From assembly GCF_022458985.1 (NCBI RefSeq), contig NC_061777.1, positions 15,775,668-15,839,667 on the forward strand: DNA of 64,000 nucleotides, given 5' to 3'. Below, one piece after another: positions 40,665-55,600 of this stretch. Each line of letters opens with the position of its first letter. Within the stretch, counting starts at the first letter, position 1. A program made the translations under genes and the position numbers. Below the pieces are notes generated by a model. The model did no database searches, was not told the origin of the DNA, and saw only the letters and a list, made by a program, of their open reading frames with translations. The stretch is from Mugil cephalus (taxonomy: Eukaryota > Chordata > Actinopteri > Mugiliformes > Mugilidae).

Positions 40665-43600
40665 AGGAGCACAATGTGTCACTTTAAAATGTTTGGTCCA
40701 CTACATTGCGTTGTACAACACAAGCATTGGGTCGGCTAACTCAGTTTGCGTCTCTGACTCACGCTGTTATTTTTTCCTAATACAACAAGTCTGTCTTTAT
40801 TCTTTCTCTCCCCTGAGAACAAACGAAGCCAAAAGTCAGTCAGTCAGTATGCAAGTGTGCTGAGGACACAATAACCATATTGTGCAGCCTATTGAGCAAG
40901 CTGCATGCCGGTTTAGTGTGTGTGTGTGTGTGTGGAGGCAGGCTGACACTGCTCTTTCATTTTTTTTTTTTTTTATAGTCCTGATATTGCTTACAAGTAC
41001 AAACTCTACATGTATCGCGTCACCAATATTTTGAAATCCGATTGCATCAGAATACATTGCAACTTGTGGGAACATTCTCCACGGCTTTCCCGTATTACAT
41101 GAGTGTTGTGTGACCTGGATCATTCACATACCTCCTCAAGGATTAGTCTAGCCACAATAACAACACACTCTACTCCCTCATTAGTCTTACCAGCATCCAG
41201 AGCTTAGGCAACCGGCCGCACGCACCGATCTTCGGTCCTCTAACATTCCTAAAGGTTACTACTCGCCAGCAGTCAAGGTCAAAGGTCACGGTGCCTCTGA
41301 AGGAGTCTTAATTGCATGTGCAAATTCTCCACCCACAGGGAACAGGCTTGCACATGAGGATACACGGGGCTGTGGGGCTCTCTTTGTTCTACCAGAGCTT
41401 TCGCTGAGATGGACTTTGCAAAGACGTTTTGTTTCTCCGAGACTTCAATCTCCGATGCTAACGTGGTCTGTGGGTTCAAAATGTAACAATTTTACAAAAA
41501 AGGTTTATCAGTCTGTGTATTAAATCAGTTTTTGAAACGTTAGCGCTCTCTCTTTGAGTCTTATCTGAGCAAGGAAATGCAGTGGTACAATAAAAATTGT
41601 ACTTACTTTACTACAAGGGTCAAATTACCTATTACTATCCCAATGTATTTTATATTACATAGCTTTATTGTAGCCAAGAATTAAGTCATGAAATGTGTCA
41701 CGGACGACTACATTATACATGTTTATCATGCATTCTTTATTCTCAAGTAAGACAATGAGGCCAAAGCTGTTTTCGGGGGGCTTCTCTTTTGTAGCTGACC
41801 AATGGTGAGCAACGAACCATGACATCCAGCGGGATGTTTCTTCACAAGCTTGATTAGTTACTGTAATGCTACGGTGGCATACGCAGTTTCAGAGGTAGTA
41901 AGGTTTTTCCTAACTAGAGCATATAGACCCCCACACAGACAGTGTCTGATGAGAAAAACAGACTCGCTTGTGTCTGTACTCCAGCCCACCTTTCAAACTC
42001 AGCCAGCTATGACCTCAGAGGGGAAGAGAATAGAAGAGAAGAGAAAAGAAGAGAAGAGAAGAGAAGAGAAGAGAAGAGAAGAGAAGAGAAGAGAAGAGAA
42101 GAGAAGAGAAGAGAAGAGAAGAGAAGAGAAGAGAAGAGAAGAGAAGAGAAGAGAAGAGAAGAGAAGTGTCCATCATTAAGCAAATGAGTGGTATAGAAAG
42201 GGGAGAGGGTGAGGAGAAGAATAGAACAAGCAATGATGCCATATTCTGAAGCAACCTTTAGAAACAATTATCATCACCAAAGCCACTCCAAATCAAAGTC
42301 AGCACACTCAGAGATGCCTGCACAGTTTACAAACCCAGACATGGAGCTCAAGGCACATGTGCACACAATGTACTATGTGTCTGAGCCACTAACAATAGGA
42401 ATGGTTTGTTTTGGACAACCAGAGACCCTGTAATATCTCCAAACTTGCTACACTCTACCATTTCAAGATTAACATAACAGAAGCAGATGGTGAGCTGTGC
42501 TGGAGACGGCCCTGTCATCGCTTATCTGGGTGTATTCCACGATACCAGGCTAAACTCTGAGCCGTTTGAGCGCAGTAATACACAGGAAATACTTGGACAC
42601 AATGTACACATATCTCTCTCGTGGTGTAATTTCGTAAGAGATTTGGGGGCAGATTTGCTTTCCTTGTGTTCACATCCAGTTTTTGTTACGATGTTATCTG
42701 GAGGGTGCATTTCATTGTGCTTTGTTATGCAATAAGAAAAAGAAAAATTAACCTATGAGGACAAATTTTGCACCCAATAACTGCATCTCTTATCCGCTGT
42801 TAACTTGTCACCATCATTCCTATTCTAAATTCATTATTCTGACTCCTACCTCCAACAATAGTATATATCTTTCCCTCATATACTGAACCCTTTAGCATAC
42901 ATACCCCGTCTCACATACCTCTAAAGCCATATCTCATCCTCATCTCTTCTCCCCCCGTCTCCCCACTTCCTACCCCTCTGTGTTTCTCTGACAAGAAGCT
43001 CTTGTGAGCTCGTAGGTCATTTATTCAGTCCATCTTTGCCAGCAGGGGAGATATGAGAGATTTTTGGCCATGCGCACTGTTGCAGTATGATAAACTGTGC
43101 ATGCAGAAAATGATATGAGAAAATGAATGAGAGGCCAGGAGCTTCCACCAGGATTCACTGCCCAGATCAAACTCTCTGTCAGTTCATTACTTTTGCTCCC
43201 TTTGCTCTTGCTTCCCCCCGCACACATGCCGCACACACATCCCAGCAGTCCCACCAACTCTCATGTAAAGCCTCTGTCGATTTGTCTTTTTTTTTTTTAC
43301 AACAGTCTTTTGAATACTTCATTTGTGCTATAGCCTCTTAAAGATATGTATTTTCCATCTACTGTATACCCTATATATTCTATGCTGCACTCCTCTGAAA
43401 GATTCTTTCTCCCCACTTACTGTAGTTTTACATCATATGTTTTTTTTCTCCCCCCCTCTTCCCCTTCAGCTCCCCAAATCCTTACTCTTGGCTCAAAGCT
43501 GACCTGAGCTCCTGGTTTCTATTTTTAGCCTGTCTCACAGTCTACCTCTCGGGCTGTGCTGGAGAAGGGAGCTCAGAGACGTCCCCACAGCACACAGCAC

Positions 43601-46600
43601 TCATTTCCTCTCTCCAAACAAGGGCAAAATAAGTCTAGTCAGACTTGACTGTTGAAAAAGTCGTTTATCCTTCCCCCGTCCTGCATGTTACTCATATAGT
43701 GTCCATGCGGCGACCCCAGTGGTACACGCATTCCTCCAAGTGTCTGGACTGCAGAGACACGTGGACGTTTATGGGTAGGGGTTGAGAAATTTGAGTAAGG
43801 CAGAGGAAGTGAAGGGAATGGCAGACACCGAGATAGAGCATTCAAGCCAAAGAAAAAGAGAAAGAGAGAATGGAACCACATTAGGGCTTCAGTGTGATCA
43901 CAGTATCTGGCATGCAAAACCAGAGGCACATTCCGATTGTAATAAGGTGAAACATGTTGCTGAGAGCTGACAGTATTTCAACAAACAAAAGCCTGACTGG
44001 GCTTCAAAAGAATAACACCAAAAATGTGTCCTTAAACGTCTCCAATCTTCAGTACTTCAAAGTGACCCGCATCAGTGTGTTTTGCCTCTTGGCCCCTCAT
44101 GAATTAAGTGCTGAAACACGGATGTCAAAATAATGCAGACTGCTGCTGAGAGATGGTGTTAATTTGAACACACCACCCCACACACAGAGTTGACCCTGTT
44201 CCACTCAGAGAAAGAGGAGGAATCACAGAGAGAGGAGGGGAGATAAATGTTGCAGCAGTGTCAGGTAAGCAGCGAGTCTCAAAGGAGAAGACCCTCATTC
44301 TCATGACCTGCTGCAGACGTTTCAGTCAGCTGCCCTGTAGAGAGCGGACTATAATCTTTGTAATCCTCACAAACTAAGCAGCAGGGTCCTTTAATGAGAG
44401 CTGCCGCTGAGTAGTAAGGCCTTGTGACACGGCACCAACATCTCCGTGATGACAGATTCAAATTATACGTACCGAAAACAGAAATATAGTTTATATTAGA
44501 ACAGATCACTCATTGCGTAATAATGATTGATGTGCGCAGAGCAAGGCATAGAGCTGACAGAACCCGAATGAGAACAGAATAAGAAATGTTTGTGGATTCC
44601 TGCAGTGATGCAGGGTGAAGTCTTACTTAAAGAAGCCAAAATACCCTCTGGCAGTACTGCGGTTTATGAAGGGAGGTGTAATATCCTGCTGCTGTCATTT
44701 CAACCAAATACAATATTTAACAAGTACATCTCCTGCTGAGATCAGATTAAACGAATGCCAAATGAGATGCACAGTGTATAACTTGTGCAAGGAAAATAAG
44801 CAAATGCCTACTTTCATTATAATACGCCAGTCCAGCATATCAGATCTGCTCTTTTCCAGAAGTAAAGCAGGGCCCGGAATGGCCTCTGGCAGAGGCTCCA
44901 TATCCTGTTACGTTGATACACCAGGAAAATCACATCCAAGTGCCAATCAGCTGCTCACGCAACGGTCAAGCAGACTGGCCAGATATCATACTGAAAACGA
45001 TCAACAGCCTTAAGAAACAATGCCTCTGTGACATCACTAATGTTCACCCACGAGTTGTGTAATCTTCAGTTTGTGATTAATCCAGTCGTCTGCATTTTAG
45101 ATCCAACATAAATCTGTGGGACATTTATCATGAATCTACATTGCTCATTATTTATAATAAGCTTTGTAATCTAATACTTGGCATTTGGCAATCCTTATCC
45201 TAAAGTCTTTTATTTTTTTTATTTTTTTTTTACATTTTAAACCATTTTAAAAGGTTTCACTGTACATCAAGTGAACTTGCAAGGCTCCAGTGACTCTTGG
45301 ACACAGTATTTCTTGCTCTACACGCTTCAAATACTTTTGAAAAGACGCGTCAGTCTGACAGCAGAAAGACGAAACATGCTGGCATGGCAGTGTGGCCACA
45401 TGTTAGCTCAGTGCCACAAGCAATGCGTGGCTGTTGGTGAAAGAATAAATTAAATATCATATTGAGAATGTTAATTGTCGATACTGTGTATTGCAAGTCA
45501 AAGCTTGTCAAGTCATGTCAGTGCTTTGTCACCATTAAAATATCTATTAGTTGCTTCATTTAGCACTGACGGTGGGGTAATCGTTGTGTCACAGTGAGGA
45601 TAAATCATGTTTAAAGTCACGTTTAACTACAGCCGGCCTTACTGGAAATATGAGTGTGTTGCCTATTTGACCCACAAGAGTACTTGCTCAGATCCACCCT
45701 CTGAGTAACACTGACTGATCTTATAATATTTGACAGGGTGGAGGACAAATCAGACTCCTCTGGAGACTATTACAGACCACGGAAGCTATTTGCCCTGGAG
45801 AAACTGGTAAATTAGCAGGAGAAATGAGAGAGGTGATGGAGAAGAAAATTATAAGAAGGGACAAAAAAGTGTGGCTAATATAAAGGTAGGAGTACAAGGG
45901 TAAAAAAGTTAAACAACAGATTGTTTCCAGGATCGCAGTGTGTGTGTGTGTGTGTGTTTGGGGGTGGGGAGGACTGGATAGAATGTTGAAAGGAGGAGGG
46001 GAAGGCAGAAAATTTCTGTTCTCAGCAAAAGCACGGAGCCAGCGAAGTTTAGAATATGACAAACTAAACAAATAAGTAATTAAATCACTGCCAAGGACCA
46101 GTGAGAGAAAACAGCCCTCCCTGTGCTGAGGCAGATGGAAAAGAGCGGGGGATGGACAAAGAGGGCGGGAGAGACACAAAGCACGCTGCTGTGTGGTGGA
46201 TGTAAATTCAAAACGCCCCCAAAACAACGCACATCCATAGCGAAAATGGACTGGGGACGGACGCATGTGAGCGGCGGCGAGCTGGGTGTCAGGTGATGAA
46301 CTGTGAGAGAGCGCTGGTGAACAGTTGGTCTCGTGTTACGGCCTTAAGTTAATCCGCAGATAACGTTAACCAGTCTCTGTGCAGGCAGGGCTGCTAACGT
46401 TCTAATTACTTAGCCATAATGTTCCCCCCCGTGTAACATAATCCTTTATCTAGCCTTTAACTTTAAACAAAGTCAAATGTACAGTATGTCACTCCTGTGT
46501 AGGTGCATGTGTTAGTTGCACTAAACACCTTGGATGAAAGAAAAAACAGACGCAGGTTTTAAAGAGAGTCACAGCACACATGTATGAGTCCGGCAGTAGG

Positions 46601-49600
46601 AAAGAGTCTAGTCCACCAAACACACACAGACACACACACACACACAAGAACTAATAATCTCCATCTCATTATAGCATGAAATAGAAATCACTACTAATAG
46701 ATCAAGTTTGTTTAAGCTTAAATTAGTTTTCAATAAAGGTTGTCCTGTCCATTAGCATGTACATTTTTACTCTATTACAAAATTTGCTCTTCTTTGAATA
46801 ATAAAAACACAAGTAGAACTTGAGATTTGAATTTATTTACTCAAACATGCAGCAAAGTGAACAGATTTCCATGCTCCTCCCTGTCTTCGCTAAGAAAACA
46901 CTTGCCTGTGCCCGGGATGACCATCTGATTTTAGTTTGGGGGACATAAAACCCAATTTGATCTCAAGTAGTGCAGGCAAGTAACACAACAATAGCATGTC
47001 AATCTATAAATAATGGCAACTCCAGTTTTTAAGTGTGTTTTACTGCATAAAAGCACAAGCACATCATTGAAATGTTTACTGAACCTAATGACCTGAACCT
47101 TTTTCACAAAACATTTCATAAACCAAATTTTTTAAAGTAAAATAATTGCCCTTTTGATGCATTGCAGCCATGTGCTGTTTAGTTCTGGCCCTCAGAACTA
47201 AACAGCACATGTTATTGTTGCTGTTCTGTTGCAACTCTGACTAAAACAGTCAGTACATTTACATGCATGTGAAAAAAAATGAATTTTTGCCTTAGTCCAA
47301 CTGTAACTGGACAACTTAAATGCATGTAAACACATTACTCCGACTAAAATCAGAGTTCTCCTCATCCGATTAAGACACCCAGATAATGCGATTGGAGATT
47401 GGAATTTGATTGATTTATTTAATTTTTGTATACGCTCAATCGGACTTTTAACTGGACAACATGTGTGTGCATGCTCCGCAACCGCAGCGCTGGCGTGTGA
47501 CCAACAAACATCCAAGAAAGTCGGCTGCAGAGGAAGGTAAACAGAGCCAGTAGAAGAATCACCTGAGGGATGGCGTGCATCTTATCTGCACCATAAGTAG
47601 CTCACACATTACATAAAAGATTAAAACACTGTATTATTATTTGCTTGTTTATTATATGATCTAATAGGTCAACTGGAAAGGGGGCTGTATTAGCATAGTA
47701 TTAACCCACTGAAAGACACATATCGCCACCCAGTGTGGAGGAGGATGATATGTTCCCATGAGTTCCCATCATTCCCATCATTTCTCCGCTGCATGTAAAT
47801 TGGGACAGGGACCTCATTCAGAAAGTTGAATTTCGGGCATAGCTTGATTAAGCTATGCATGTAAACGCACGGAGTGTGACCCCAAGAGGGCAAATTAGCA
47901 ATAGCAGTTCTGATACTTACTGTCTTCTATGTATCTATTTATTTATTTTTTATGTTTTGTCACAATGGGGGGTGGGACAGTTCCGCGAGCCACATGTTTG
48001 ATATCCCTGGTTTAGGTTCAACGTCGTGAAGGTGTTAAGTGCAATGGGGCATATGGGGGTGGTATGTATATAAGCTGAAGAAAAGCCACTCACAGATAGG
48101 ACTCACACTGGGGAAAACGATGAAAAGCACCAGGGGATGTATGTAGGTATAAACAGGGAGGCTAAGAGGGGCACATTTAACAGAGGCACACAATAGAAAG
48201 CAGACAGAGTGTACTGGAGGTTTCCAAGGGGCCAGTAGAGTATGTGGTTAATGGGGGCAAGAGGTTTGATTAAAGTAATACAAGGGAGTTGTGGTGAGTC
48301 TGTATGGGGTAAATTGTTATGACTTGGGGAGGCACACTGTTTGTTAGCAATGAGGAATGGATGGGAACACAATTTATGTTCCTGCACCTGACATAAGAGG
48401 GGACCGAAGAGGGGGGAGGGGGGTTACGATAAGTCTTCTGAAATCATGGTCTGATGGGATCACACTGGCATTTCCTGTTCATGATGTCTCACACACACAC
48501 ACACAAACACACACACAAAAAGCCTTCTCCATGTCCGAGTTATTATGAGACCACTAAAGACATGATAGTATCTTATCTTCAACCATTTCCCTCAGTTAAA
48601 CAAGGCAAACTCTCAAGTATCACATCACCACTTAAGCCTTATTTGGCCCAGTCTTCTCTGATGCAGCTTCTCTTGATGCTTTGATCTTTCTCTAAGTCTT
48701 TTTCATTCACCTGTCCCCTCATCTCTATCAGTGCCCCGAGTTCTATCGTTTGTAGGTTCTGCTTTTCAACGCCCTCTTGTCCAGACCAACCACTGTGATG
48801 TACTTTGTCTTGACTCTGCCCCATATTTCTTACCAAGTGTCCTTACCCATTCATTTAAAGCCCCTTCCAAGGCTCCTCAGTCACTCTCCACTCATCTCCC
48901 TCAATTCATTCAGTCTCTTTAGCAAACAGCCTAGCTTTCCCACCAGGGTCGTCAGGACAACAGAAGCGCCCTCCAACTCTCCACAAGGGCCCGCAACTCA
49001 ATCACGCCACCAGCTAGTGAACAAACATGATGAGAAAGGCGAGTGAAGTTCCCAGCCGAAGCTCGTTTAAGGGTTACTTTGCTCCGAGATGCTACAGTTG
49101 GGCATCGCACTTGGATACGTGTGAAATGGGTCGGTGCTTGTCTCTGATGATCTCATACTTGCGCAATTAAAAGCAAAATAAAAATAACAATAAATGTTAT
49201 CACTGGTGAAACATGTTGCGGCCGCCACACACCGCTTTTGTTGCGCTTGGCCAGTTCACAAGAAAATGAGCAATGCCAACGAAGAACGTGGAAAAATGTT
49301 CCAGCATGCAGTGGTTACTTTCACATTTACTCAGGATCGTTACTGTCAAGGCTCTGGATGTAAAGATGTAATCAAAGTGTATCAAAAGGAAGACTGGAGA
49401 GGCTTTTGATAAAAAGATTGATAAGGTTCCAAACACTAAACACTAAAGTTCATGAAAGAAAGGCCCAAAATTTTAAACTGTCCGTCCGCCTTCTACCACT
49501 TATCTGGGTCCAGGTCACACTTTTAAACAGATTTTAACAAAATGTTTGTAAATCAAACTGTTTTAAAATTAAAAAATATTTTAAAGTGCTTGTTCTACTG

Positions 49601-52600
49601 TTTTTTATATTTGCACTACAAATTTTCATTGTGTGCACACATAATGACAATAAGTGATTCTTGAATCTTGATCTTGAAAGAGAGAGCGCGCACAACTTCA
49701 CAACCCTGTAACTGTACATTTCCATCGTTTTCCAAAATAGTAAATTAACATTTTGCAATGTAGTTGAGTAGAGGCTTCTTCATAGTGTTATAATATGTAT
49801 GAGTAAAATATTGTCTCATCTCTTTGTAACAAATACATTTCCTACAATGAATTATCTGGTTGTAATCTTAGCATCAGTGGGCTCTGTGACTTCTAGATGC
49901 CAACAGTTGCCGAGCAACCGTCCTTTCACGACTTGAGGTTGACGTTACCATCCCACATCATAACCTCAACTTTACAAGTTCCATTTGAAGGCAGCATAAA
50001 TATACATGGAAAATAAGTGTAACAAAACACATGCAAAAAGACAAAATAAAACAAGAACTAAGACCAAAATCAACAGCACTTTCTAGATCCCATTATCCCA
50101 TGACCACACAAACAGCATAACACATTTAATCCAACAACATTTTTCTCTTCTTTATTTGTTGTGATGCAAGGAAAGTACGTTTTTTAATTAACGTGACTGC
50201 CGTGTGGTTTCTGGTATCTGCATTACTACAATGTGAGTTCCAGTGTATTTTAATGCTGAAGTGTTGGTTTAACAGATTTTATCTTTGGCAAACTCTACAG
50301 CCCAGACACACATAAACATCAGTACAGTCATTTATTTCCCAGACACCATATTTGTTGCCCTGACATCTCCTAGAAGCGCTTTAGCCGGAATTGGGAAACA
50401 CATTCACACACCCTACAAACTGTATTCATTCTCTTGCCAGTGTCTGAAGAAACACCAAAATACAGATGTTTTCAGACAGCTATCTGACACACCCTTGGAA
50501 AAACTGCACCTCTCCGCCTGCTACTCTCAATCCTCATTACAGACATTATATCAGCAGGTCACATTAATAGAGTTTGTATATTTTTGGGCCTTTGCATGAA
50601 GAAATTGTGTAGTGCCACTTCAAGATTCTAAGTTTTCCAACAGCGTGTGTGAGCCTTCATCTTGAACTCCGAAGGGAGACAATAACATGTTTGTTGTGTC
50701 CACTACTGTAGGCTTGAAAAGGCCGGATTTCCAATGGAAACAATGTGCAAAGGGCATCTGAACTGAGATCAATGCAGCTCTTGAATGAACAAAAGGAGCG
50801 ATTGATAGAAAGGTCAGGTGTGAGGAGGACTGATAAAATACTTTGAAGGTTATTGTTCACAGTGATCTTTATATAAAACATTGACCCCGATATTAAAAAG
50901 AAAAAAGATTGGTCACATCTTCTGGATACATCTTTTTAAAGTCAGGAGCTCTTCATTTTGTTTCCAACAGACAACTGACACCGCAACGGTGCCACGAAGC
51001 CATGAAACATTAATTACTGGCATTTTCTATCATTTGAGGGGCAGTTACAAGTCACACGTGAGCACAGTATCAATTTGTGGCCTTCCACCCAACAGTTTTA
51101 CACACCGAGGAGCCGAAACATACAAAGACATGCACTTGTAATACACACATACAGGATAACCTACTCCAGTCATGTCTCATCACGCCTAAAACCCACCATT
51201 ACCCCAGATGAATCTAAACTATACTTAAGGGGATGGTAAGCAGTTGTTTAGCCAATGCTCAAATCACTCAATGTAAGTTCGTCGAAACACATATTATATC
51301 TATCATTGTCATCATCTTCCAGTGTGCCACCCACAGACTTGCTGACACAGGCAACTAGGCAAGCTAAGGGCAAAGCTTTGCAGAAGACACAACCTACACG
51401 GTTCAGTTGGAATTGTTTTTTTTCCCCCCTTTAAACAGGAACTCCTTCTGTTGCAATAGCATTTAACAAATTAATTTAACCATGAAATGCATGCCCCCTA
51501 AAAGAATGCGTTATCTGCTTAATGCTTAATGTTTGTACTTATGTAAATGGTTGGACCAGGAACGGCTCCAATCAGTCCAAACTGGTTTTTAAGTCCTCGG
51601 CCAAATAACCCCTACAGTCGGATGACATTCTAGCTAAAAATAATGTATGTGACAGACTGTGTTTTTCTTCGGAAATTAGATCACCTACATATATATATCA
51701 CCCTATCTATCACACAAGACAGCAGCGGCAAAGAAGAAAGAAGAGATAGAGACAGCATGAATGAGACAGAGCAAGGTCGATTGGGCATCAGTCCACAGCA
51801 ACTGCCATTTGACTTCTGCTTTTCAGTATACTGCTATTTATATCAAGGATCAATCAAACGTGTGCTGATATCATTCAGCACTTCGTGCTTTGTGCAACAA
51901 CACTTTGTGCAGCCTTTGAAGCCTCGGCCTGAACTGCGGGGGGAAACCAACTAGACCAAGAAAACCACTTACTTGGTATGCTTTTGTGTTTTTCCAAGCT
52001 ACATTTAGTTTACACAACAGCCTGTGCAAGAATTATTGTGCTTCTTTTGACAGGTTTGTCGTCCGTGGATAATTCAGGAACTGAAAAAAATGCAGAACCT
52101 GTGCAAGAAAGTTCAGGCAGTGAGTAGCTTGTGGTATCTTAGCTTCTCTAACTGACTTGCTGCACTTTCATATGCAGCCCACGTCGGTAGTCAGGAGCGA
52201 CTATAAACCTACTGTATACACAGGCAGAATCACTCAAGCATGTTCATCTACACACAATGACAGCTCTGCTCTGCATTTTACCCTTCATCCTCTCGCTACA
52301 CCCACAGGTGCACTCCATCTAGTGTGTAACTTTAGACCCAGGGACTCTTTAGGTATCAGTTAATCATGCATGAGCCTGTGGAAATTCTGGCAAGTAGGAG
52401 CAACACAAACACCCCGGGCCTACGCTGAAATAAAGGCTCCTCCATTTATCACAAACACAGTCCCGTCATGGGAGATCAGAGGCCTGGAGAGAAGGGATAA
52501 TGTGTTGCTTCTTAAATGAAAATGGGTTTGAGTGATTACTTATGTTTCGTGCAGGCTCTAAAACCTAAGAAAAAATAAATGAAGGCAATAATAATGTTTC

Positions 52601-55600
52601 AACCTAAAGATAATTAATCTATGCAGCAGGAATAATGTGTTGCATACTCCATATTATCCATATTGTGCAAATCCAGCTCAGTACCATTTATTTGGTGTTA
52701 CTGAAAATGAGTTGCTAGAGGTTAATTTCTTTTTTCAAACAAATAAAATCATAAAATGGAAATATAAGTCTGTATTCCCTACCATCTGATGACAGATTAC
52801 ATGGACATTACAGCAAAAGACAGACCACAAGTGATTTCGAGTCAGCGAGGAACCAATTTACCCTGCTTGCCACGTTAAAAACATATGCTTCATACATGAA
52901 TTAAAGTCAAATATCTGACCTAAGACTAGAGCTGAACACTGCACTGTGCAACACGAGGATGAATGAAGACAGCCTGATCCCGTATGACTCCTCTGTGTGA
53001 AGTGAATCACTCTGTTAATACAGTGAAGTCAGATATTTACTTTATGTGTCATTGCCTAACTGTAATAATCCCTACAAGAGAACACTTATCACAGGCACAA
53101 CACACAGAATCAGAAGTGTGTCCACAGAGAAGAAGAGGAAGTTGTGATCCAGCTTCACCGAGGTCCACAGATGTCTAGATATAACCCACACCCATTCTGA
53201 TGAATTACTCCATGATTCAATAGGAATTCCTATCTGATTTGCTTTGCAAGGCTGACACAATACTGTAAACATTCCTACTAAAACACCCTTTTCATTGGAC
53301 AAGCTGGCACTGTGGTCTATTTCACACTTGGGAAGACACCCCTGGTGAAGCATGCTTCTTGATTCATATTGACGTTGTCTTAGAGGTGCTACAACTGCTG
53401 CTCGTGTTCTTTGTTTCACATGGCAAGCAAAGTCTGATGACGCAAATCATGAATTACACTGATAAGAAATGTAGGTGTTGTACGATATCAGTGGGAACAC
53501 ACATTTTTTTCTGCTGATCTGTCAAACCTTGACAAATATGAGCCAGCCACACACACTGCAAGTTTCCAGCCATTGAGTAACACACTTTGTAGTCGTGCGT
53601 GGTCTGGGAGTCTGAGCAGAGACCTCCAAGGCTGTATGTTGAGCAGTGAGGTCTGAATGGAGGATGCATTGAAACTGCTCCTCTTTTCTTCAGAGTCTCA
53701 CCCACAAAGGGTCTGTTTCCCATTCAGGACACAAGGTCATTAGATAATACACACCAGGACCTCAAGGCCACGCAGTGGGGGCGGGATCATTCAACAAAAC
53801 AAGACTCCTACCCTTCTCCATGAAAACTTCTCAACGTCCTCAACTCACTATAATAGCCTCTGCAGGGACGGAGATACCCGTCCAGAAATGAGTACATTGA
53901 AGTGCAAACTCACACGCACGCACACTAAATCCCTCTAACACACACGGAGTGAGTGAGGCTCCTGGCTCTGTAGTTTGACAGTGGGAATAATGGCATCATC
54001 ATGTTCCCCTCCCACCTCTCTATCCAGTCACAGCAGAGTTATTTAGCTAGCTAAAGTGTGCACAATGAATGCCGGGGGATTTCTCTTTCTATTTTCCCTC
54101 TTCTGAAAGCACAAGCTAACATGAGTGTGTTCAGGGAAATACACATCTGCACATGTTTGTGTGATTGTTTAATAGGTGCTGGCACAACACAGACTTGTGG
54201 TTCAGTAAAACTTCCTCAAATGAGGAATTTCTGGATCAGTGTAGAGTCAATACGGAGCTGTTGCCATGGGACAATAACTTCATAGTGATACTGAACATGG
54301 AAATTTTAAAAGATTTTCCAAATGCAGGAGAGAATGGAAACTGAGCAAGTTCTGCTTGGATTGGGGAATGTCTCCCCGGCCCATTCATCAATATGTCAGA
54401 TTTCAACTTGTCAAGGTTCCCTTACAATGCTCTGAATCTCATTTCCGAAATGGCATTGTTAGCTCCAAATTAAACCCAGGAAGGACGTAGAAGGAAAGTT
54501 GGCAGGACAACCTTGTGGAAGAGAGAGATGTGAGGCAGAGGCAGATGAAACAGAGATGGACACAATCAGTCCTCCAAATTCCCCACATGGGAAATTTTAA
54601 AGTGCTGGCATATTTTCTTTCTCCACTATAGCTTCATCAAACTGAGCAGCTATGTGGCAGAGGATGGGGTCATGGTGCATTTATTTTTCCTGGTACTAGT
54701 TGAGTATGGCAAGTAACAACATGTTTGTGGCTGGAGATTGCAATACCACATACAGGCAGCAGAGAAGATTAAAAAAAAAAAGAAAGAAAAATGGGAAAGA
54801 CAATTTAACAGACAGCCTGGTATTGTTTGGAAGGGATGTGTGTATCTCCGTGGTGACAGACCAGTCAAACCTTGTGACAAAGGGAACAAATGAGCCATGT
54901 GTCAAGTGCTCAAGTTACAGCATGACATGGTCTCATATGCCAGTACAGGATCAATGGAATAAATAAACTGAACTCCCCATGAGTTCAATAATTAAATTAT
55001 GCTGACATTTAAAACTTGCTCTCCTTACACTGGGTTGAATATTCTTACACTTTCTAGTTTATAGACTGTTTTGAAAGACTGTCTGCCTTCAAAAACCACC
55101 TGATCTTTAGTATTTGCTCCTGGACAACTATCAGTCATTGGAAACAATAGTTAACTAATTCCATTTTAATTAGTGGTTAGTCATTTGGGCTTTACTCATA
55201 CACGGAACTCTGTCTGTGAAATTACAGAGCCTCTCTCTGAAAGACAACTCCTGTCAGAGATCGGCGCATCAGCAGAAACGCGATCTGATGATGCCTCCAA
55301 ACTCCTGAGGGAGAATAGCAAAGTCATGGAGCGCAGAGCCTGGCAAAGGGGACGCTGGCCAGGTGCTGAGCTCTGAGACACACCAGACGCCTGGCGCGAG
55401 CATCGGACGGCTGTTAAAGTCTGCGCATCCGCCTGCCACTAAACAAGTACGCACACATTTGTCACTGTAAATGTACTCCAGATTGCCTGCTGTCTCCATT
55501 TTTTGGCTGGTCACGTCCCTAACTGGGTTAATTGAAATCGAGCCTCCGTTTACGCAACCTCTACTCTGTCTGTGCGTAAACGACTGATTCGATAAAGCAA

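Noticed and set aside
41850..42267. Glu/Arg/Lys and Leu/Ser/Phe open frames on both strands
   Set aside because: Both arise from the GAGAA pentanucleotide, whose period of five with no stop codon opens several frames.
45721..46266. 181-residue open frame on the minus strand
   Set aside because: Contains a His-Thr run from a CA repeat, has no domain, and shows no codon bias or splice context. It lies within intron 1 of the drebrin-like gene.
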